Under the pieces are notes generated by a model. It saw only the letters and a list, made by a program, of their open reading frames with translations. It was not told the DNA's origin and made no database searches. This document shows, piece after piece, positions 27,294-31,563 of a DNA stretch of 31,563 bases (positions are counted from its first letter, which is position 1; the number at the start of each line of letters is the position of its first letter). The stretch is from the NCBI RefSeq assembly GCF_025152525.1, contig NZ_JALXXL010000016.1, forward strand, positions 1-31,563, in the 5' to 3' direction. The position numbers and the translations under genes were made by a program. This stretch comes from Corynebacterium sp. p3-SID1056 (GTDB lineage: Bacteria > Actinomycetota > Actinomycetes > Mycobacteriales > Mycobacteriaceae).

Positions 27294-29075
27294 ATGAATC
27301 AAAGAATCAATCTTGATGTCGAAAGCGTGTTGAATGCTGCCAGGACACTAGAGGGGCTTAGTAACAGCCTTTCGAAAGACATAACTGGCGCTTTTTATGG
27401 CGGACTACCTGGTTTTTCGACTGTGTCTGGTTTGGATGGTGTGGGGCGGACGCATTCTCGTGTGTCGTCGGGGTCTGCGCCGGAGGCGAATCGGGTGTTG
27501 GGGGAGTGGTTGCAAACGGTTGCTGATGTGCTGCGGGTGAGCGCGGAAAATACCTCGCGTGCTGATGGGTCGGTTGCGGGACTGTTGGGCTCGATTGGTG
27601 TGGTGGAGCGTGCTGGTGGTGCTGGTGCGGTTGCTGGGTTGATGGGGCAGACGTTGTCGCAGTATGAGAACGCGAATTCTTTTGCGAATCCTCGCCCGGC
27701 GGCGGGTGCGCAAGGATCGCTTCCGGTGTTGCATCAGCAGTTGATGGCGACCCAGGTTGCACAAGCAACGGCTGCGGCGGCGTTTTGGGGTCAGAACGCA
27801 GCGTTGGTGCAGTCGGTGGTGGCACAGTTACCGGCGGTAGCCGGCGTGCTTGCGGATTCAGCGGAAACAGCGTTCGTGGCCGGTGCGATCAATAAGCTTG
27901 GCGAGGTTTTTCGTGTTGGCCAGGAGTATGTGGCTCGTTCGGTGTTGATGCAGGGCCATGCTGCCGGTCTTGCGCAGGTAGCTGGTGCGGAGCAGGTGTT
28001 GGCGCATGGTGCTCTGGCGGTGTGGGCGGGGTTGCCTGGGCCGTCGCGGGCGTTGTTTGAGCAGTCGTATTTGGGCGTGTTTCCGCCGAGGTTGACGGCG
28101 TCGTTGCAGCCGGTGGTGCCGGTATTTGATCGTCTGTTGCCGGATTTGGGCTCTATTCCTGGTGATGGGTTTGCGGTTGCGGATATGCCTTCCCCGCAAG
28201 CACCGGGGTTTGGTGAGTCACCGTTGCCGCGGACGTTGCGTGATGCGTTTACTGCTGCGGGTCTTGGTGCGTTGGGGCAGGCGGTGACGCCTTCTCAGGT
28301 GGTTGGTGAGTATGGGTTGCCCACCCCTGAGGTATTAGAGCAGGTGGCTGCGAAAACCCCTGCTGGTGTGGCTGGTACGCAGGCGGCATCTGTTGGGCTG
28401 GGCCAGTTGGCTCCCACGGGTGCGGGTGCAGGTGCTGGGTTAGCACCCGCGACGAGTGCTGGTGTTGGTGGTGTGGGCGCGTTGGGTCAGCCGGGTGCTG
28501 CTGGACTTGGCATGCCGGGTGGTGCGGGTGGTGCGGGTGTGGGTGGTGTGCCGCCGACGGTGGCTGCCGGTGCTGGTGGTGCGGGTGTGGGGTCTGCTGG
28601 TGGTGTGGCTGGCCCGGTCGGTGCCGGTGCCGGTGCCGGTGCCGGTGCTGGTGCTGGTGGTGGGCGTGGGGCTGGTGCAGGGCGTGGTCGCATGTCGCGT
28701 GATGCACACGCCGGTGCTGCTGGTGCGGCGGGTGCTGCTGTTGGTGGTGCGTTGGGTGCTGGTGCGGGCATTGCCGGTGCTGGTATGGGCGCTGGTCGTG
28801 GTGTCGCGGGTTTCGGTGCTGGTGTGCCAGGTGCGGGCCAGGTGCCGGGTACGGCAGCGGCGGCTGGTTCCGCTACTGGTGCGGGCGGTGGTCGTGCCGG
28901 TGGCGTGATGGCTACAGGTCCGATGGGTGCTGGTGGTCGTGGTGGTCAGGGTAAGTCGCGGGCAAAGGTCAAAGCGGTCACCAGTGCGGTGGAGCGGGAT
29001 GGGAATTTGGAGGCGTTGTTGGGGCAGTCTCCGCTGGTGTTGCCGACGGTGATTGGCCATAACGTCCGCGAGTAA
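27294..29075 (+). CDS. Large Gly/Ala-rich ESX/PPE-like protein
   Basis: A 593-residue protein in four parts. Residues 1-100 are helical with the heptad character of ESX/WXG100-like or PPE-like secreted proteins (SVLNAARTLEGLSNSLSKDI and EWLQTVADVLRVSAENTS). Residues 100-370 are Ala-rich helical. Residues 375-555 are extreme Gly/Ala repeats resembling PE-PGRS or PPE tails. Residues 556-593 are a basic then compact tail (VERDGNLEALLGQSPLVLP) that looks like a conserved end module. No signal peptide or membrane helix is visible, so export by a type VII system is a plausible inference. GGGGG just before the ATG at 27294 is the ribosome binding site. The + strand is strongly G/T-rich here, unlike neighbours, from GGT and GCT/GCG codons. 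Function unknown. Confidence 0.8.
   Translation: MNQRINLDVESVLNAARTLEGLSNSLSKDITGAFYGGLPGFSTVSGLDGVGRTHSRVSSGSAPEANRVLGEWLQTVADVLRVSAENTSRADGSVAGLLGSIGVVERAGGAGAVAGLMGQTLSQYENANSFANPRPAAGAQGSLPVLHQQLMATQVAQATAAAAFWGQNAALVQSVVAQLPAVAGVLADSAETAFVAGAINKLGEVFRVGQEYVARSVLMQGHAAGLAQVAGAEQVLAHGALAVWAGLPGPSRALFEQSYLGVFPPRLTASLQPVVPVFDRLLPDLGSIPGDGFAVADMPSPQAPGFGESPLPRTLRDAFTAAGLGALGQAVTPSQVVGEYGLPTPEVLEQVAAKTPAGVAGTQAASVGLGQLAPTGAGAGAGLAPATSAGVGGVGALGQPGAAGLGMPGGAGGAGVGGVPPTVAAGAGGAGVGSAGGVAGPVGAGAGAGAGAGAGGGRGAGAGRGRMSRDAHAGAAGAAGAAVGGALGAGAGIAGAGMGAGRGVAGFGAGVPGAGQVPGTAAAAGSATGAGGGRAGGVMATGPMGAGGRGGQGKSRAKVKAVTSAVERDGNLEALLGQSPLVLPTVIGHNVRE
28620..28655 (+). repeat. GGTGCC/GGTGCT hexamer repeat coding (Gly-Ala)6
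   Basis: Four GGTGCC units are followed by two GGTGCT units in perfect tandem, inside the Gly/Ala-rich region of the ESX/PPE-like gene. Slippage would add or remove Gly-Ala pairs without shifting frame. Confidence 0.9.
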
Positions 29076-29118
29076 GGGGCACACATCCGATATGGCGGGC
29101 TTCGTTTGGATTCCAGTG

Positions 29119-29407
29119 AGTCTGCGGCCCCGGACTGCGTAAGGGACCGCAATTCGGACGCGCGGTCGTGCTGGACATGGGGTGTAGAGTCCGCGACGGC
29201 GGACTCCTATGTGGAGCTAGCTCCATTTGGCCTTGCACCGCGTGTAAATGCCCTGGTCGCGTCGTGTCGGGCACCGCAAAGGGAGCTAGCTCCATTTGGG
29301 TTCACCTCGGTTGGGAAAGTGCAGGTCGCGCCAAGCCGGTTGGTGTATATGGAGCTAGCTCCATTTGGCGCATCATCGGGTCCGCATCCAGTCCGCGGCC
29401 GCAGACT
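29119..29407. repeat. Clustered palindromes with 69-bp period
   Basis: Three GGAGCTAGCTCC palindromes start at 29213, 29282 and 29351, each followed by ATTTGG and exactly 69 bp apart. An 18-bp palindrome family lies at 29119-29136 (AGTCTGCGGCCCCGGACT), 29188-29205 (AGTCCGCGACGGCGGACT) and 29390-29407 (AGTCCGCGGCCGCAGACT); the first two are also 69 bp apart. GGTCGCG recurs at 29255 and 29324, again 69 bp. The whole looks like a worn tandem array of 69-bp units, or a regular array of binding sites. It is non-coding: short open frames through it give only repeated peptides imposed by the DNA repeat. The rest of 29076-29597 holds nothing I recognise. Confidence 0.9.
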
Positions 29408-29597
29408 CCCAACTCCTTAGAGATGCAGAGGCTCACGACCTATTTCCGCAGCTAAAACAGGGTAGTTTTGTGTACAAAAATTTGGGGACAGTCGAGTAAT
29501 CCCTAGCCCAGCCACTCCACAACTGGCCCAGCTGAGCTTCCTCTCGCTATTTCTGAGTATTCCTCACACCGCCTCTGCCCGAAATGGGATGGTTCCG

Positions 29598-30194
29598 TCA
29601 AGACAAAAGTTTCTTGATGCCCTCGGAGAGGATTTCTTGTGGGCTAATGTGGTGCGCCGCGTGGAGGCGCGCATAAGTCGGGGCTTGTTCGGGGTCGATG
29701 GCAACACGCTTTTCGTCGGGCGCCATGGGGGCCGTCAGGGCGGCGCCGATCACTAGGTTTGATAGCCGGTAGGCAGTTCCCAACGGATCCGGGACTCCCT
29801 CTCGCTCGAGGAGGACGCACATGCGCTCAGAAAGCTCCAGGTAAGCAGGGCCCCTGGGCGCGCGCATCCCAATGACCTGACCTGCCCACCGGTGGGTCGT
29901 GAGGTGTGTGAAGAAATCTTGCATCAGGGTGGGCAGGTCGGAGGTACGGATCGAGTCCGACATCACGGGGTCGTCTGCAAGCGCTGTATCGAGGGCGAGG
30001 TCGAATAGGTCATCGACTGACTCCACGCGGGAGTACAGGCTGGCTGGAGCGACGCCGACTTGTTGAGCCACGGCTCTCATGGTGAGCGCCCTCAGCCCAC
30101 CTTCGTCCAGCAGTCTGCCCGATGCTCTTGCAACTTCCGCAATATCCACGGCGCGATGGCGTTGCACCGGTTTTCGGTGTTCCCAGTAACTCAC
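29598..30194 (-). CDS. TetR-family transcriptional regulator
   Basis: A 198-residue repressor-like protein. Its N-terminal helix-turn-helix spans about 37-57 (LTMRAVAQQVGVAPASLYSRV), followed by a variable ligand-binding domain typical of TetR_C-type regulators. The GTG start at 30194 lies six bases after a TAGGCT -10 element on the - strand, so its transcript is probably leaderless. It is divergent from a GNAT acetyltransferase; the 52-bp gap holds an inverted repeat that is a likely operator, so it probably controls itself and the acetyltransferase. The ligand is unknown. Confidence 0.92.
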   Translation of the reverse strand: MSYWEHRKPVQRHRAVDIAEVARASGRLLDEGGLRALTMRAVAQQVGVAPASLYSRVESVDDLFDLALDTALADDPVMSDSIRTSDLPTLMQDFFTHLTTHRWAGQVIGMRAPRGPAYLELSERMCVLLEREGVPDPLGTAYRLSNLVIGAALTAPMAPDEKRVAIDPEQAPTYARLHAAHHISPQEILSEGIKKLLS

Positions 30195-30200
30195 CCCACC

Positions 30201-30243
30201 AGCCTAACCAAACATGCACCTAGCCAAACTATGTTAGTTTTGG
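30201..30243. promoter_or_regulatory. Divergent promoters and operator of the TetR/GNAT pair
   Basis: AAACTA (30226-30231) and TAGTTT (30235-30240) are perfect inverted repeats around TGT; adding flanks gives CCAAACTA and TAGTTTTGG, one base longer on the right. The + strand -10 is TAGTTT (30235-30240), six bases from the ATG at 30247. The - strand -10 is TAGGCT (30206-30201), six bases from the GTG at 30194. A repressor on the repeat would cover the rightward -10. Confidence 0.6.
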
Positions 30244-30246
30244 CAT

Positions 30247-31326
30247 ATGCTGGATGCCACAAACCTCCCGATCACCTTTGAGAACACTCGCCTACGCCCT
30301 CTCTCCGAACTAGATGCAGACGCGTATGCAGCAGGCACAAAAGATGAAGCTGTTCGGCGCTTCGCCCACCTGCCCGAACCCGACTACACCCCCGAGTCCG
30401 TGCGACGGATGATCCGTGAGGAGGTCGCGACGGGCCTCTCGTCCGGCACGTTGGCAGTCCTCGCACTTGCCGACGCCGAAACCAACCGGTTCGTGGGTTC
30501 CATGGTTCTCTTTGACGTTAGCTCCGATGCTGCCGAGGTCGGGTTCTGGATTCATCCCGATGCACGAGGGGATGGACATGCCCGTCGGGGCTTGGAGCTG
30601 GCATCACGCTTCGCGCGCAGCAGTGGGCTTCAAACCTTGACGGCACGCACGCTTCCGGAAAACAAGGCCTCCCAGCACTGCTTGACGACGGCGGGCTTCC
30701 GCGAGACTGGACAAGATGTAGGAACCACGCCCGCAGGGCATCGCGAGGAGTTGATCCATTACCGGCGCAATCTCGTGTCCACACCCACGTGGCCGTTGAC
30801 GACAGAACGGCTTCGACTCCGCCTGCATGAGACAGACGATGCCGCATGGCTTCACGATTTGTACTCACGACCTGACGTTGCTCGTTACCTGTTGGACGAG
30901 CCATGGACTGTGGAAGTTACCCGTGACAAGCTCGTGGAGCGGCTATCAAAAACTGACCTCGATAGTGAGGCTGCTGCACTTGCACTAGTCATCGAGCATG
31001 ACGGCACCCCCATAGGAGACGTCGCACTGTGGCTTACAGATAAGGAACACCGCCAGGCGGAGATTGGGTGGGTGCTCCACCCCACGCACGGTGGGCAAGG
31101 ATTCGCAAGCGAAGCCGTCCGCGCAGTACTTGCCCTCGGGTTTGATCACTACCATCTCCACCGCATCACCGCGCAGATGGATGCCCGTAACAGTGGCTCC
31201 GCGGCACTTGCTAACCGCGTTGGACTCCGACTCGAAGCGCATCACGTCCAGGACTGGTTCAGCAAGGGCGAATGGACCGACACCCTTATCTACGCGCGAC
31301 TCGCCTCCGAGACCATTAGCCAATAA
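30247..31326 (+). CDS. Tandem GNAT (RimJ/RimL-type) acetyltransferase
   Basis: A 359-residue protein with two GNAT domains in one chain. The first (about 10-170) has FVGSMVLFDV, VGFWIHPDARGDGHARRGLELA and ENKASQHCLTTAGF. The second (about 180-350) has TERLRLRL, IGWVLHPTHGGQGFASEAVRAVL and DARNSGSAALANRVGLRLE. The acetyl-CoA loop is canonical in domain 2 (HGGQGFASE) and altered in domain 1 (RGDGHARRG). Such proteins acetylate protein N-termini, antibiotics or other amines; the substrate is unknown. No ribosome binding site precedes the ATG, consistent with leaderless mRNA. Divergence from a TetR gene suggests inducible expression. Confidence 0.9.
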   Translation: MLDATNLPITFENTRLRPLSELDADAYAAGTKDEAVRRFAHLPEPDYTPESVRRMIREEVATGLSSGTLAVLALADAETNRFVGSMVLFDVSSDAAEVGFWIHPDARGDGHARRGLELASRFARSSGLQTLTARTLPENKASQHCLTTAGFRETGQDVGTTPAGHREELIHYRRNLVSTPTWPLTTERLRLRLHETDDAAWLHDLYSRPDVARYLLDEPWTVEVTRDKLVERLSKTDLDSEAAALALVIEHDGTPIGDVALWLTDKEHRQAEIGWVLHPTHGGQGFASEAVRAVLALGFDHYHLHRITAQMDARNSGSAALANRVGLRLEAHHVQDWFSKGEWTDTLIYARLASETISQ

Positions 31327-31433
31327 ATGGTGTCTGATTTGAAATGAGCGGCGGCCGGACGCTATTAGCGGATAGCGAACTCTAGTTGCGTTTTCGGGCA
31401 CAGGTCTCGGACGACAGTCCGCGTATATCAGGA

Positions 31434-31470
31434 AATGCCTCGCCTACTTGTGCAGGAAGAGGCATTGTTT
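31434..31470 (+). terminator. Hairpin after the acetyltransferase
   Basis: AATGCCTC (31434-31441) pairs with GAGGCATT (31459-31466) over a 17-base loop with a short inner stem, followed by GTTT. It is the first terminator-like structure after the gene, ~108 bases from its stop. Confidence 0.6.
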
Positions 31471-31477
31471 CATGCTT

Positions 31478-31522
31478 TCGGGGGTTGTTCGAACAATCAA
31501 ATCTAATTCTTCGAAACCCCGA
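31478..31522. repeat. Long imperfect inverted repeat
   Basis: TCGGGG (31478-31483) pairs with CCCCGA (31517-31522), and inside it TTCGAA (31488-31493) with TTCGAA (31510-31515). TTGTTCGAACAA (31485-31496) is also a perfect 12-bp palindrome. Could be an operator or the end of a mobile element. Confidence 0.6.
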
Positions 31523-31525
31523 TTT

Positions 31526-31563
31526 GCGCCCCAGAGAGTGCCCCAGAGAGAGTGCCCCAGAGA
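31526..31563. repeat. Three tandem 12-14-bp repeats running off the window
   Basis: GCGCCCCAGAGA, GTGCCCCAGAGA and GAGTGCCCCAGAGA lie head to tail and reach the last base, so the array may continue. Confidence 0.85.

Noticed and set aside
27400..29000. Chi-like GCTGGTGG sites
   Set aside because: They arise from Gly/Ala/Val codons in the repeat region, and the E. coli Chi sequence has no established role in Corynebacterium.
27294..29075. True mycobacterial PPE protein
   Set aside because: No Pro-Pro-Glu motif is present at the N-terminus; the resemblance is in overall layout only.
29213..29362. CRISPR array
   Set aside because: The conserved part is only 12-18 bp and a self-palindrome, the spacers are 53 bp, there are just two or three copies, and no cas genes are nearby.
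29106..29455. Short protein with repeated ELAPFG or GASSIW peptides
   Set aside because: The peptides are imposed by a palindromic DNA repeat whose period (69) is a multiple of three. Three frames are open at once, there is no ribosome binding site, and the equivalent locus at 24.6 kb has stops in the repeat.
31478..31530. tRNA gene
   Set aside because: The GTTCGAA-like motif is part of an inverted repeat. There is no cloverleaf, anticodon arm or acceptor stem of the right spacing.

Overview
The window looks like a chromosomal segment of a high-GC Corynebacterium. The gene set and order support this: rpf1 and cspB, sepH next to serC, gltA followed by fkpA, and a DUF485/mctC carboxylate-uptake pair. 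Promoter spacing suggests leaderless transcripts in several places, and start codons are often GTG. Roughly the first 24.5 kb is conserved core, parallel to the M. tuberculosis stretch from ercC3 (Rv0861c) through rpfA, cspB, a SpoU methylase, sepH and serC to gltA2. The last 7 kb reads as accessory sequence.

Layout. (1) 1-361: non-coding, with a terminator from an upstream gene, a poly-G hairpin, and a terminator for the leftward operon. (2) 362-2661, leftward: a DUF3239-type membrane protein and an XPB-family helicase. (3) 2724-7285, rightward: a large FAD/Fe-S 2-hydroxyacid dehydrogenase broken by one extra base in a G run, then a secreted, C-terminally anchored purple-acid-phosphatase-like enzyme. 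(4) 7287-9323, leftward: the helicase-associated partner of XPB. (5) 9372-13887: a small conserved protein, rpf1, cspB, a DUF2771-like exported protein, a glutaminyl cyclase lipoprotein, a DUF3027 protein and an unknown protein. (6) 14030-16296: a purine permease and a SpoU methyltransferase with overlapping stop and start codons. (7) 16298-19369, leftward: serC, sepH and a DUF6928-like gene. (8) 19575-22231: gltA, fkpA and an aldo/keto reductase. (9) 22538-24529: DUF485 and mctC. (10) 24540-29450: two clusters of a short palindrome spaced exactly 69 bp apart bracket trhA, a Tat-exported DUF1906 protein, a lipoprotein and a very Gly/Ala-rich ESX/PPE-like protein. (11) 29598-31326: a divergent TetR regulator and a double-GNAT acetyltransferase, then a repeat-rich window edge.

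Functional themes are central carbon and acetate metabolism (gltA, mctC, the dehydrogenase), with CRP/GlxR-, RamA- and RamB-like sites in the intergenic regions; cell wall and division (rpf1, sepH, possibly the DUF1906 protein); DNA repair (XPB and its partner); and envelope or exported proteins. The least explained signal is the 69-bp-periodic palindrome array. Four separate 69-bp intervals occur between copies of two palindrome families, at two loci 4.5 kb apart.
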